From: Bog-756 sp963734435
GTDB lineage: Bacteria > Actinomycetota > Acidimicrobiia > Acidimicrobiales > RAAP-2
Direction: 5' to 3'
Assembly (NCBI GenBank): GCA_963734435.1
Contig: CAVTHA010000010.1
Location: forward strand, 372,001-436,000
DNA: 64,000 bases
The notes beneath the pieces were generated by a model. The model did no database searches and had not been told where the DNA came from. It worked only from the letters and a program-made list of their open reading frames with translations. Position 1 is the first letter of the stretch, and the number at the start of each line of letters is the position of its first letter. This document shows positions 26,532 through 35,743 of the stretch, piece after piece. Made by a program: the position numbers and the translations under genes.

Positions 26532-27032
26532 ATGAGCAGTACCGATGTGAGCGGTGACGCTTCGAGCAAGGTGGAGACCGGTCTGACCGTGGAGATGACG
26601 CTCGAGGTTGTGGTGGTGCCCGTGTCCGATGTCGGCGAGGCGAAGTGCTTCTATCAGGCGCTCGGGTGGCGGCTGGATGCCGATTTCGCCTCGGGTGAGG
26701 ATTTCAGGGTGATCCAACTCACGCCCCCAGGTTCCCAGTGCTCAATCATCTTCGGCACCGGGATCACCACAGCCGAGCCGGGGTCAGCCGAGAGCCTGGT
26801 GCTCGTCGTCAACGATATGGTCGCGGCCCGGGACCAGCTGGTCGCCCGTGGCGTCGGGGTGACCGAAGTGTTCCACGACGTGGGCGGCGTGTTCCATCAT
26901 GCCGGGACGGACGGACGCGTGCCCGGCCCGGATCCGGAGGGTCATTCCTACAGTTCGTGGGCGTCCTTCAGCGATCCGGACGGCAACGGTTGGCTCCTTC
27001 AGGAGATCAAGACACGGCCGCCCGGTCGATGA
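26532..27032 (+). CDS. VOC-superfamily (glyoxalase-like) protein
   Basis: 166-aa vicinal-oxygen-chelate protein from ATG 26532, with GGAGG 7 nt upstream. Two beta-alpha-beta-beta-beta halves are visible: VVVPVSDVGEAKCFYQALGW early and SFSDPDGNGWLLQE late. The Glu in LLQEI and an early His/Glu would be metal ligands. A looped insertion with GRVPGPDPEGHSYSSW interrupts the second half. It is unrelated in position to the LAL operon and could act with the following genes. Confidence 0.85.
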   Translation: MSSTDVSGDASSKVETGLTVEMTLEVVVVPVSDVGEAKCFYQALGWRLDADFASGEDFRVIQLTPPGSQCSIIFGTGITTAEPGSAESLVLVVNDMVAARDQLVARGVGVTEVFHDVGGVFHHAGTDGRVPGPDPEGHSYSSWASFSDPDGNGWLLQEIKTRPPGR

Positions 27033-27066
27033 CGGGCGGTACGTGGCCCAAGGAAGGGCACGATTT

Positions 27067-27354
27067 ATGATTCTGGTGACCAAGAGCAAAGGACTCGAAC
27101 AATGGACGTTGCGATACTGGCAGACCTTCTGCATGAGACAGCCGGATATCCAGGCCGTCTACGCCGAATGGAGCGGGCGAGGCGCCGAGTTCCTGACGCC
27201 ACCGAAACAGCATGAGACCGAGATCCGCTGCTACCTCCGTGATCCGGATGGACATCTGATCGAAGTAGGCCAAACCACCACCGCCAAAGGTTGGCGGCCG
27301 CCCTCCCCGCACGCCGTCGGTCAGCCTCCCGCCTCGATTCACGAGCGCAGATGA
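27067..27354 (+). pseudogene. C-terminal half of a VOC protein
   Basis: The frame gives a clear VOC C-terminal half, DIQAVYAEWSGRGAEFLTPP followed by RCYLRDPDGHLIEVGQ. The preceding 30 residues do not look like the missing first half. The nearest Met is at 27067. The stop overlaps the next ATG (ATGA), so it may still be translated and coupled. It looks like a truncated or frameshifted copy. Confidence 0.5.
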
Positions 27355-28421
27355 GCGGCCACGCTCACCACGGCAGTTGCGTCCTCGAAAGTCTGGCCGT
27401 CCCGATCATCCAAGCCCCCATGGCCGGCGGTCCGTCGACTCCGGCACTGGCAGGTGCGGTGGGCCGTGCCGGCGGACTGGGATTTCTGGCCGCTGGCTAT
27501 CTGACGGCCAGCCGCCTACAAGAAGAAATCTTCACCACACGGTCCCAGGCCGACCGATTCGGAGTCAACGTCTTCGTGGATGGCAGCAGGCCCGCTGATC
27601 CAGCTGGAGTCCAGTCGTTCGCAACTCGGCTGCACGTCGAGGCCGAGCGCGCCGGAGTCGAGCTCGGACAACCGCGCTTCGACGATGACGGGTTCGAGGG
27701 AAAAATCGATATCCTGCGACGAGAGCCGGTGGCAGTTGTGTCGTTCACCTTCGGGATACCGCCGGCTCCGGTGATCGAACAACTTCGAGCGGCAGGGTCG
27801 GAGGTATGGCTGACCATCACCTCGCCGCACGAGGCGCACCAAGCCGCCTCAGCCGGCGCCGACGCGCTGATCGTCCAGGGCATCGAAGCCGGTGGACACC
27901 GCGCCGTATTCGTCGACGACAGCTCACAGTCGGACCTCACCCTGTTAGCAGCCCTCCAGCTCGTGCAGGCCGAGGTGGATCTGCCGCTGATCGCCGCCGG
28001 CTCGATCATGACAGGAAGGGCGCTGGCGGCGGCACTCGTCGCCGGCGCCAGCGCAGCACAGATAGGAACTGCTTACCTGCAAACCCCGGAAGCCGGTACC
28101 TCGGACGTGCAGCGCGTCGCCACCGCCACCGACAAGCCGACGGTGCTCACGCGGGCGTTCAGCGGCCGGCTGGCGCGCGGGATCTCCAACCGGTTCCATA
28201 CCGAGTACGGCAGCGAGGCTCCGAACGCTTATCCCGAGGTCCATCACCTGACCTCGCCGCTTCGCGCCCATGGGCGTACCGTCGGTGACCCGGATCTCAT
28301 CAATCTCTGGGCCGGGCAAGCGCACCGCCTCGTACAGGCGCTCCCGGCCGAGGAGGTCACACTCCGCCTGGCCCAGGATGCCCGTGACGCCGTCGCCGTC
28401 TGGGCGTCGCGTCTGCATTGA
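27351..28421 (+). CDS. Nitronate monooxygenase (2-nitropropane dioxygenase family)
   Basis: 356-aa FMN-dependent TIM-barrel enzyme that oxidises nitronates to carbonyl compounds. IIQAPMAGGPSTPALAGAV is the N-terminal motif. GADALIVQGIEAGGHRA holds the phosphate loop and the catalytic His of class I enzymes. LIAAGSIMTGRALAAALVAGA and GTAYLQTPEAG are the other FMN contacts. The ATG overlaps the VOC remnant stop. Detoxification of propionate-3-nitronate-like compounds is the known family role; the local role is unknown. Confidence 0.88.
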   Translation: MSGHAHHGSCVLESLAVPIIQAPMAGGPSTPALAGAVGRAGGLGFLAAGYLTASRLQEEIFTTRSQADRFGVNVFVDGSRPADPAGVQSFATRLHVEAERAGVELGQPRFDDDGFEGKIDILRREPVAVVSFTFGIPPAPVIEQLRAAGSEVWLTITSPHEAHQAASAGADALIVQGIEAGGHRAVFVDDSSQSDLTLLAALQLVQAEVDLPLIAAGSIMTGRALAAALVAGASAAQIGTAYLQTPEAGTSDVQRVATATDKPTVLTRAFSGRLARGISNRFHTEYGSEAPNAYPEVHHLTSPLRAHGRTVGDPDLINLWAGQAHRLVQALPAEEVTLRLAQDARDAVAVWASRLH

Positions 28422-28510
28422 GCTATACCGGTCGGCGCCACATCGTAAAGGCCAACCTTGCGCTCGATGTGGCCGGGGGCTCCGTCCTGGTCTGAACGTG
28501 TGGTCCGGGC

Positions 28511-28954
28511 TCAGCCGCTGCCCGTGACCTTGTCGGCGCGAACGAACACCGCACAACGACGATCATCTGCCATGACCCGGTCGAACTCGTTCCAGTCGTG
28601 GTGGGTCCCTCCGGCGGCCGTGTAGACATTCCGCACCACCTGAGGAATATCAAGATCGGCCTTCGCCGGCAGATCATCGGGTCCGATCAGGCTTACCGAT
28701 CCCTCGACCGATGCCCACCGCCAACCGTCCTTGAACACGACGCTGGCCCGTCCCTCTCGTCTGAGGTGGCGCAGTTTGAGAGCGTTGCCGGCCACCACCA
28801 TTCCGACACTAGGTTCGCGGTCCGTCGGATCCCGAAGAATTCCAGCTTTGACCACGGAGGCGTGGACCGAGCCATCTGGTCGAGTCACGGCCACGACGGC
28901 CAGGAAGTTGTCGGCATTGGCCAGTTCTTCGACCAGGTCCAGGTCAGCTGCCAC
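28511..28954 (-). CDS. PPOX-class (F420-type) flavin-fold protein
   Basis: 147-aa split-beta-barrel protein of the pyridoxamine-phosphate-oxidase-like group. FLAVVAVTRPDGSVHASVV, GNALKLRHLRREGRASVVF and WRWASVEGSVSLI follow the family order. Many actinobacterial members bind F420 and act as reductases or F420 carriers. The start at 28954 is the most upstream. The gene is flanked by short intergenic gaps with no partner. Confidence 0.78.
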   Translation of the reverse strand: MAADLDLVEELANADNFLAVVAVTRPDGSVHASVVKAGILRDPTDREPSVGMVVAGNALKLRHLRREGRASVVFKDGWRWASVEGSVSLIGPDDLPAKADLDIPQVVRNVYTAAGGTHHDWNEFDRVMADDRRCAVFVRADKVTGSG

Positions 28955-29095
28955 GACGAGTCCTCATCCCCCTACCCTACGGACGTATAGGCAGGCGGGT
29001 ATGGCCAGTGTCGGCGCTGGGCGCCGGCGGATTGGTGCGTGCCGCGAACCCCGAGCGTCCGTTGTCCGGCTCGGGTCGGAGCGGTGCCCCACCGG

Positions 29096-29473
29096 CTACC
29101 CGGAGGGCACTCTCCGGTGAGCGATCTGGAACACATTCCCAAACGGGTCCCGCACCATGGCCCGTCGATCGCCATACGGGGTATCGAATGGCTCCTCGAG
29201 GCTCATCGCTCCGGCATCGAGCGCCTGCCGATAGGTACGGTCGGCGTCGTCGACATAGACGTAGAGGAACGCCGGAAACACCTCACGCTCGTCGGGCGCC
29301 GACACCATGAGCAGCGAGTCACCGAGGCGGACCTCCGCCGGACGGCCGCTCGGGACATCGCCCGTGGCCCCGAACGCGGCGCGCAGGAACGCCACTTGGC
29401 TAGCTGGATCGCTGACGAACAAGCGTGGCGTCACGGTGTGGTATCCGGTCGGCGGCTCCGTAGCTGCGGACAT
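29096..29473 (-). CDS. VOC protein of the PhnB/glyoxalase-like type
   Basis: 125-aa single-chain VOC protein. TPRLFVSDPASQVAFLRAAFG at the N-terminus and DTPYGDRRAMVRDPFGNVFQ at the C-terminus define the two halves. A GATACT box 6 nt before the ATG suggests leaderless expression. Function is unassigned; members include resistance and metal-binding proteins. Confidence 0.84.
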   Translation of the reverse strand: MSAATEPPTGYHTVTPRLFVSDPASQVAFLRAAFGATGDVPSGRPAEVRLGDSLLMVSAPDEREVFPAFLYVYVDDADRTYRQALDAGAMSLEEPFDTPYGDRRAMVRDPFGNVFQIAHRRVPSG

Positions 29474-29689
29474 GGCCCGAGTATCTCAAACTCCGGCCTC
29501 TCCTTCATAGACCTCGATGACGCAGCCATCCAGTCTCGGCTCGATCCGCTTCCGGTAGGCGCCAGACGGGTGGTAGGAAGTTGATCGGGCCGTGGACCGA
29601 CCAGCAGTCGATCTCTTCGGTGAAGGACGGCGAGGATTCGGGGCACCGAGGGCGAGGAATCACTCAGCGACATCCCGAGCCGCCGCGGA

Positions 29690-30352
29690 TCACGGCGCCG
29701 GCCTGTCCTTCAGTTGGAGTGCGTTCATGCACAAGCTGGTCAGTTGGTCGATACCGTCCTCAAATCCGCAGTCAAGCTGTCCCTGAACGAACCACATCTC
29801 CGCGAAACGACTCACCATGGCCGAGAGTGCCGCGGCCGCGATGACCGGGTCCAGTTGTGGGTCGGCCAAGCCCTGCCCCTGCAAGTGTCGGATGGCGTCC
29901 TCGGTTTGCTCCGTGTAGAACCTCCCCTGGACAAGGCGAGCCGCCCTCACCTGGTCGTCATAGCGGGACACCTGCTCGATGACACCCATGATCCCGGCTT
30001 CATCTCTGTAGTCGGTGAGGAAACGGCGGTTGGACTCCCGCAGCCGCTCCCGCATCGTCGCACGCGTCGAGGTATCGACGAGGCCACTGTCGACGATGCA
30101 ATGCGAACTGAGCTTCTCCTCCTGGTCCTTCGCGACTTCGCGGAAGATCTCCTCCTTCGACTCGAAGTAGTGGTAAAAGGAGCCATGTGAAAGGCCGGCC
30201 CGCTCGGCGATGTCCGATATCCTTGCCTCGAGAAATCCGTTCTCCTCGAAGATCTCCTTGGCCGCCTCCAGGAGCCGAAAGCGTGTCCGCACACCCTTTC
30301 GCGAACGAGGGCCAACCGGCTTTTCGACTTCAGCGGGCGCATCTGTCGACAC
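29690..30352 (-). CDS. TetR-family regulator
   Basis: 220-aa TetR-type repressor. GTG 30352 is chosen because GGAGGTGAGG stands directly upstream; a GTG at 30361 lies inside that ribosome site. The DNA-binding domain reads TRFRLLEAAKEIFEENGF, ARISDIAERAGLSHGSFYHY. The ligand domain is about 150 aa and ends VQGQLDCGFEDGIDQLT. It is divergent from the P450/SDR operon over a 347-bp gap that carries a TTGAC-repeat element, so regulation of the P450 is likely. Confidence 0.87.
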   Translation of the reverse strand: MSTDAPAEVEKPVGPRSRKGVRTRFRLLEAAKEIFEENGFLEARISDIAERAGLSHGSFYHYFESKEEIFREVAKDQEEKLSSHCIVDSGLVDTSTRATMRERLRESNRRFLTDYRDEAGIMGVIEQVSRYDDQVRAARLVQGRFYTEQTEDAIRHLQGQGLADPQLDPVIAAAALSAMVSRFAEMWFVQGQLDCGFEDGIDQLTSLCMNALQLKDRPAP

Positions 30353-30500
30353 TTCCCTCACCTCCGATGATTCTCAGGCATCACGCCCGCTTTCCACTGA
30401 CCCACCCGAACCCCAGCACACCGGTTCCCGGCACCAGCAGGCCGAGCCTCCGCCGGTTCGCTCACACCTCGTGGGTTGCGCCATTCCTGTTGGTAGTGTA

Positions 30501-30520
30501 GACGTCGATGTCAACGTCAA
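30501..30520. promoter_or_regulatory. TTGAC-repeat element (site A)
   Basis: The minus strand reads TTGACGTTGACATCGACGTC, two TTGAC copies 1 nt apart. Two further copies of this arrangement lie at 39641-39655 and 54472-54486. It sits between divergent TetR and P450 genes. The rest of 30353-30699 shows no gene. Confidence 0.45.
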
Positions 30521-30699
30521 TTTCAGACGGCCTCCTGGGACCGGGTCGACCGAGGCGGTGAGCCGAGCCCGCGCCTGTCCACCCTGCTCAAACGAGACTC
30601 AGCGATCTGTGTCAGGTTGAGGGTGGTTGCGTTGCCCATTTCCATCGTCAGGTTCCCGAGACTCCTCGAAAGACCGGCCAAACGCAGAGGGGGAAGCCG

Positions 30700-31908
30700 A
30701 TGACGGCCACGTCGCCCGACATCCACTACGACCCGTACGACTTCGACATCGACTCGGATCCCTATCCGGTGTGGAAGCGGCTCCGGGACGATCAGCCGCT
30801 CTACCACAACGAGCAGTACGACTTCTACGCGCTGAGCAGGTTCGACGACGTCGAGAGGTGTTTGGTCGACTGGAGGACCTACATCTCCGGTCGGGGTACC
30901 GTCCTCGAGATCATCAAGAGCGGCATGGAGATGATGCCCGGGTCGATCATCTTCGAGGACCCGCCCGCCCACGATGCCCACCGCGGCCTGCTCTCCCGGG
31001 TGTTCACACCGCGCAAGGTGGCCGCCATCGAGCCCCAGGTGCGCGAGTTCTGCGCCCGGTCGCTCGACCCTCTGGTCGGCGCCGGAGGCTTCGACTTCAT
31101 CAAGGATCTCGGTGCGCAGATGCCCATGCGGACCATCGGAATGCTGCTCGGTATCCCGGAAAGCGACCAGGAGGCAATCCGCGATCGGATCGACGAGGGC
31201 CTTCGCCTTCAGGAGAGCGCAATGCCGGATTTCGACTCCTACTTCGAGAACATCGCTCCTCCGGGAAGCGAGTTCGAAGAGTACATCGACTGGCGAGCGA
31301 AGCACCCCTCCGACGACGTGATGACCGAGCTTCTGCAAGCCGAGTTCGAGGATGCGGACGGGGAACGCCGGAGGTTGACCCGGGAGGAGGTGCTCAACTA
31401 CGTGAACTTGTTGGCGGCGGCCGGGAACGAGACGACCACGCGTCTCATCGGATGGGCCGGCAAGGTACTGGCAGACCATCCCGATCAGCGCCGGGAACTC
31501 GTCGACGACCGCAGTCTTGTGGCCGATGCCATCGAGGAGCTGTTGCGCTACGAGGCCCCATCTCCGGTGCAGGCACGGTACGTCACCACGGCAGTCGAGC
31601 ACCACGATACCGTCGTTCCCGAGGGCGGCGTGTTGCTCCTGCTCAATGCGTCCGCCAATCGCGACGACCGGAAGTTTGCTGACGCCGAACGGTTCGACAT
31701 CCACCGCCGGATCGCCCACCACCTCAGCTTCGGGTATGGAATCCATTTCTGTCTTGGCGCAGCCCTGGCGCGGCTCGAAGGTCGAGTGGCGTTGGACGAG
31801 GTCCTCGAGCGCTTCCCGACCTGGGAAGTCGATTCGGACCACGCTGTCCAGGCCAGGACCTCGACGGTGCGCGGCTGGGAGCGCCTACCCGTCATTACGT
31901 CCGAGTAA
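30700..31908 (+). CDS. Cytochrome P450
   Basis: 402-aa soluble P450 monooxygenase. I-helix oxygen motif AGNET at 241-245, ExxR at E280-R283, and haem loop FGYGIHFCLG with Cys351 as thiolate ligand. Length and sequence match the bacterial CYP105/125/142-like group acting on steroids, fatty acids or terpenes. ATG 30700 follows GAGGGGGA. It overlaps the SDR start by one base (TAATG), forming a two-gene operon. A P450-type ferredoxin is encoded 12 kb away at 44092; no ferredoxin reductase is in the window. Confidence 0.93.
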   Translation: MTATSPDIHYDPYDFDIDSDPYPVWKRLRDDQPLYHNEQYDFYALSRFDDVERCLVDWRTYISGRGTVLEIIKSGMEMMPGSIIFEDPPAHDAHRGLLSRVFTPRKVAAIEPQVREFCARSLDPLVGAGGFDFIKDLGAQMPMRTIGMLLGIPESDQEAIRDRIDEGLRLQESAMPDFDSYFENIAPPGSEFEEYIDWRAKHPSDDVMTELLQAEFEDADGERRRLTREEVLNYVNLLAAAGNETTTRLIGWAGKVLADHPDQRRELVDDRSLVADAIEELLRYEAPSPVQARYVTTAVEHHDTVVPEGGVLLLLNASANRDDRKFADAERFDIHRRIAHHLSFGYGIHFCLGAALARLEGRVALDEVLERFPTWEVDSDHAVQARTSTVRGWERLPVITSE

Positions 31909-32675
31909 TGGCCGACCGGGACGGACACCTGCGCACTGTGGTGGTCGGTGCTTCGAGCGGGCTGGGTCGATGCCTCGGAACCGGCCTCGCCCGGCGCGGA
32001 CACAGAGTTGCCCTCCTTGCCCGCCGGATGGACAGGCTGGAGGCGGCTGCGGAGGAGGCCGGGACTGGAGCAGTGGCTGTCCCGTGCGACGTCACGGACG
32101 AATCGTCGTGCAAGGGTGCCGTCAACGAGGCCGCTCGTGCGCTGGATGGGATCGATGCACTGGTCTATGCGACCGGGATGGGCCCGCTCGTCCCGTTGGC
32201 AGATGTCGATGCGATCACCTGGCGTCAGGTGCTGGACACCAACGTGGTGGGGGCGGCGTTGGTGACGTCCGCGGCTCTTCCCTACCTTGCCGCCTCGGGC
32301 GGTGTCGCTGCCTACCTGTCTTCCGTCAGCGCATCGCTGACGCCTCCCTGGCCCGGCCTCGGCGCTTACATCGTCAGCAAGGCCGCCCTTGAACGACTGG
32401 TGGACGCCTGGCGTGCCGAACATCCGGGCATCGGATTCACCCGAGTGATCGTCGGTGACTGCGCCGGCGGGAATGGACCTTCGACCACCGAGTTCTCCTC
32501 CGCTTGGGACCCCGAGCTGGCCACAGAAATGGTGACGATCTGGTCGGCCCGGAACTACTTGAGCGGGTCGCTCTTGGCGGTGGAAGAACTGGTGCACGCA
32601 GTGGACACCGTGCTGCGGTGCGATGTCGCAACAAGCATCCCGTCAATCACCGTCGCTCCTCGACACCGGGCCTAG
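31908..32675 (+). CDS. Short-chain dehydrogenase/reductase
   Basis: 255-aa SDR. GASSGLG nucleotide loop, Ser in YLSSVSAS, and Tyr/Lys in LGAYIVSKAA form the standard catalytic set. It is translationally coupled to the upstream P450. It likely oxidises the alcohol the P450 makes, or reduces a ketone, a pairing common in steroid and terpenoid catabolism. The IS630 element begins about 100 bp downstream. Confidence 0.86.
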   Translation: MADRDGHLRTVVVGASSGLGRCLGTGLARRGHRVALLARRMDRLEAAAEEAGTGAVAVPCDVTDESSCKGAVNEAARALDGIDALVYATGMGPLVPLADVDAITWRQVLDTNVVGAALVTSAALPYLAASGGVAAYLSSVSASLTPPWPGLGAYIVSKAALERLVDAWRAEHPGIGFTRVIVGDCAGGNGPSTTEFSSAWDPELATEMVTIWSARNYLSGSLLAVEELVHAVDTVLRCDVATSIPSITVAPRHRA

Positions 32676-32778
32676 TGCGGAGGCACTGAAGGTCGCGAGG
32701 TAAACCGAAATCCTTGTAATCCCTCGCCAACCCGCGATGATGAAGGGGCTGCAGTCCGTGCGTTGATGGAGGGCGTGC

Positions 32779-33906
32779 ATGGCTCGGCCGGCCCAGGTGT
32801 TCGTGAGGAGTTTGCGCGCCAAGGAACGAGCGTGGCTCCGTTCAGTTCGTCGACGGGGTGGAGAGTTCGCATCACCGGTGACGGTGCGTCGAGCCCAGGT
32901 TGTCGACATGAGCCGGAGGCGCTACACGGCCCCTGAGATCGCCGAGGCTCTGGACGCCACGGCCGACTGGGTTCGGGGCGTGATCCACGAGTTCAACGAC
33001 GTCGGGCTCGAGGCGCTCCTTCCCGCCTGGAGCGGCGGCCGGCCCCGGGAGATCACCGACGAGATGCGGGCCCGCATCGTCGAGATCGTCGACTCCCATC
33101 CTCAGGAGCTGGGCGAGCCCTATGTGACCTGGTCGTTGTCGCACCTGCGGACCTATCTGATGCGAACCGGAGTCGTGAAGAAGATCTCCAAGGAGCGCCT
33201 GCGGGTCATCCTGATCGAGGAGGGCCACACCACCCAGACCACCAAGGGGTGGAAGCACCAGCCGGACCCGGACTTCTCCACCAAGGCGGCGAGGTTGCGC
33301 CGGCTCTATCGGGCGGCGGAGGCCGGATCCTTGGACGGCGTGCTCGTGTGCTTCGACGAGCACGGACCGGTCACCCCCATCCCCAAAGCCGGGCGGAGCT
33401 GGTGGTCGAAGCGACGACCGAGACGCATCCGGGCCAACTACCGCAAGCCTCACGGGGTGGCCCAGTTCTTCGGCGTCTACGACGTGGGGGCGGACCAGCT
33501 CTTCGGGCGTTGGTTCTCCCGCAAGGGGGCGGACCACGTGATCACCGTCTTGAGGATGATCCGGGCCCGGTATCCGGGCGAGCGGGTCTGGGTCATCCAG
33601 GACAACCTGTCCTCACACTGGACCAGCGAGGTGCGAACCGTCGCCCGCCAGCTCGGTCTCACTCTGGTGGCCACGCCCACCTATGCGTCGTGGCTGAACC
33701 GCATCGAGTGCCACTTCGGGGTGATGGTGAAGGCCGTCTTCGCCGGGTCGGACTACCGGGACCACACCGAGATCCAGGCGGCGGTCTCCGCCTACCTGCG
33801 GCGGAGGAACGCCGAGGCCCGGCGTGACCGGGTGGAGCGCCGAGCGGCCCAGCAGGACCGCCGTGCCCGCCGACTGGCCGATCGACGTCTTCGAGTCGCC
33901 GCCTGA
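32779..33906 (+). mobile_element. IS630-family transposase
   Basis: 375-aa single-frame transposase. An N-terminal helix-turn-helix (RRRYTAPEIAEALDATADWV) is followed by the DDE core: D193 in VCFDEHGP, D275 in VIQDNLSSH and E310 in WLNRIECHF, the DD34E spacing of the IS630/Tc1-mariner group. The frame is intact, so the element may be active. I could not define terminal inverted repeats or a TA duplication. CCTTGTAATCCCTCGCCAAC at 32712 and a similar sequence at 34252 form imperfect direct repeats around it. Confidence 0.9.
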
Positions 33907-34292
33907 CCGAGCCCATAGCATCGGCACGGTGGCCATCCCCGACCGAGCCCGTTCCGATCTCGAACGACGCCTCGAAGACCATCGCCGGAGCCGGTGGCCC
34001 CAGCTGAAGGCCGCCCACGTCCGGTTCCGGACTCCTTTCGCCTACGTGGAGGCGACCCTGCCCGACGGCTACGACCAGCAGCTGTTCCGCCTCCGGTGGA
34101 CAGGCAACCGGGAGAACAAATGGGCCTTCGCCGTCTGGCTCGCCAGCAAGGACGGCTACGAGAACTCGGTGCTGCCCAGCGGACTGCCGCGTCGGAACGG
34201 TTGAGGAGGCGATGGACTGCGCGTGCGGCCTCTATCTCAACGATCCCAGCGCCTGGGAATTACCCCGCCAACGATTCGCGCCTCGCCACTAG
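33824..34292 (+). CDS. Conserved hypothetical associated with IS630, frameshift near 34199
   Basis: A frame starting at GTG 33824, inside the end of the transposase, encodes VFESPPDRAHSIGTVAIP and PQLKAAHVRFRTPFAYVEA, then ends at LPRRNG. Dropping one G near 34199 continues it into VEEAMDCACGLYLNDPSAW, ending at 34292. The combination looks like a single conserved actinobacterial protein of about 155 aa, from memory and unverified. GTG 33929 is an alternative start that avoids the overlap. Function unknown. Confidence 0.5.
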
Positions 34293-34361
34293 CCGGTCGC
34301 CCTCTGCAGCGCGACTGACCAGCCGGTGTGACTGTCGCTGAGCCGCCTTGGCGAACTCGCG

Positions 34362-35612
34362 CTACACGCTCTTGCCTGGGATCTCGTTGCCGCATATCGG
34401 GTCCGAGCCCGAGATGAGGTGGAATGTCGAGCCCGACAGCTTGGTCATCCAGAAGCACTGCGTCGACGACGCCGCCCGCTTGCTCCAATCGACCGTCTGG
34501 TGCCCACCCCAGAGCCCGCTCGCGTCGTAGTTGGTGATGTGGGAGAGCGACGTGATCAACGAGCTCTGGGTCGGGTTCGCCCCCGCGCCCTTGAGCCCCT
34601 GGACGAGGCCCAATATCGAGAGGTAGCCCAGGTACTCGGCAAACGTCGCATCCGTGTGGACGCCTGCATAGGTGGCCAGCGCGCTCTGCATCGCTTCGGT
34701 TGCCGGTGTGTGCATCTCGGGCACCTCGAAGTCGGACTGGAAGTCGTCCCCCTGCGCAGCCTGGATGGCCGCTGGCCCTGAGTTGATCAGGTCGCCGCCG
34801 CCACCGGTGGGCAGGACGGTCGCCTTGAGGTGGACGCCCTGCTGCTGGAGCGAGGTGGCCAGAGCGAACACTGTGCTCGGTTCGGTGTCCACGACGATCC
34901 CGTTCACACCGGCGCTCTTCATGGCGAGGGCCACTGGTGCCACGTTGGTGCTGCCGAACGGGAAGCTGTCGTTGGTGTAGCCCGCCTTGAGACCCGCCGC
35001 CTCAGCGGAAGCGGCCGACGACCGGGCGGCCGCGGCCGAGCTCGGAGAGGCCGAGTAGCCCAGCGATCCGACGTTGGTGACCCCCTGGCTTTTCAGGAAG
35101 ACCCCTGTCCCCGTGTACACCTTGGTGAAGTCCAGGTTGCCGATGACCGAGAACATGTTGGTGCTCTTGGGCAACAGCCACTCGGAGCTGTCGAAGGCCG
35201 CCCCGACGACGGGAACGCTGTTGGACGTGAGGAAGTCGGAGGCCGAGAACAGCAGGGATGAGAGTCCGATCACGGCGAACACTCGGTCCTGCTGGACCAG
35301 TTTCTGGGCTCCAGCCAGCGTCGCCGACGGACTCGTCTGGCTGTCGGCGACGACGTACTTGATGTGGTATCCCTCGGTGGCGGCGACCCCGACTCCGGCC
35401 TTGATGCCATTGACCGCCGTCCCGAATTCGGATGCGGCGGGACCGGATTCGTCGGTGATCACGCCGACCGTGATCGTTTTCGACCCGCCACCACCCGAGC
35501 TCGAGGTCGTGGCGGTGGTCGGTGTCGAGCTTCCGCTGCTGCACGCCGCCGAGACCAGCAGGACGATGCACGTCAATCCGGCTGCGAGGACCTTCTTGTT
35601 GCGTTGGGCCAT
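34362..35612 (-). CDS. ABC transporter substrate-binding lipoprotein (branched-chain amino acid type)
   Basis: 416-aa Leu/Ile/Val-binding-like protein from ATG 35612. The N-terminus is a lipoprotein signal peptide ending in the lipobox VSAAC, followed by a Ser/Thr/Gly-rich linker. TITVGVITDESGPAASEFG opens the periplasmic-binding fold. Such receptors in actinobacteria often carry aromatic or hydrophobic compounds rather than amino acids. The fused ATPase and fused permease genes lie upstream in the same direction, so this is probably the last gene of the transport operon. Confidence 0.88.
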   Translation of the reverse strand: MAQRNKKVLAAGLTCIVLLVSAACSSGSSTPTTATTSSSGGGGSKTITVGVITDESGPAASEFGTAVNGIKAGVGVAATEGYHIKYVVADSQTSPSATLAGAQKLVQQDRVFAVIGLSSLLFSASDFLTSNSVPVVGAAFDSSEWLLPKSTNMFSVIGNLDFTKVYTGTGVFLKSQGVTNVGSLGYSASPSSAAAARSSAASAEAAGLKAGYTNDSFPFGSTNVAPVALAMKSAGVNGIVVDTEPSTVFALATSLQQQGVHLKATVLPTGGGGDLINSGPAAIQAAQGDDFQSDFEVPEMHTPATEAMQSALATYAGVHTDATFAEYLGYLSILGLVQGLKGAGANPTQSSLITSLSHITNYDASGLWGGHQTVDWSKRAASSTQCFWMTKLSGSTFHLISGSDPICGNEIPGKSV

Positions 35613-35743
35613 GATCCCTCTTCCTGATCGTGAGTTGACTGGCAAATGCTGCTCGACGCACGTGCGTCGGGCCGAGCTGCCGGTTCGCATCGGCTACGAA
35701 CTGACAAGCCCAGCTCACCCGGGCGACCGCACCTCAACTCCTT

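Noticed and set aside
32712..34272. Imperfect repeats around the IS630 gene as terminal inverted repeats
   Set aside because: They are direct, not inverted, and only about 80% alike. No TA duplication could be fixed.
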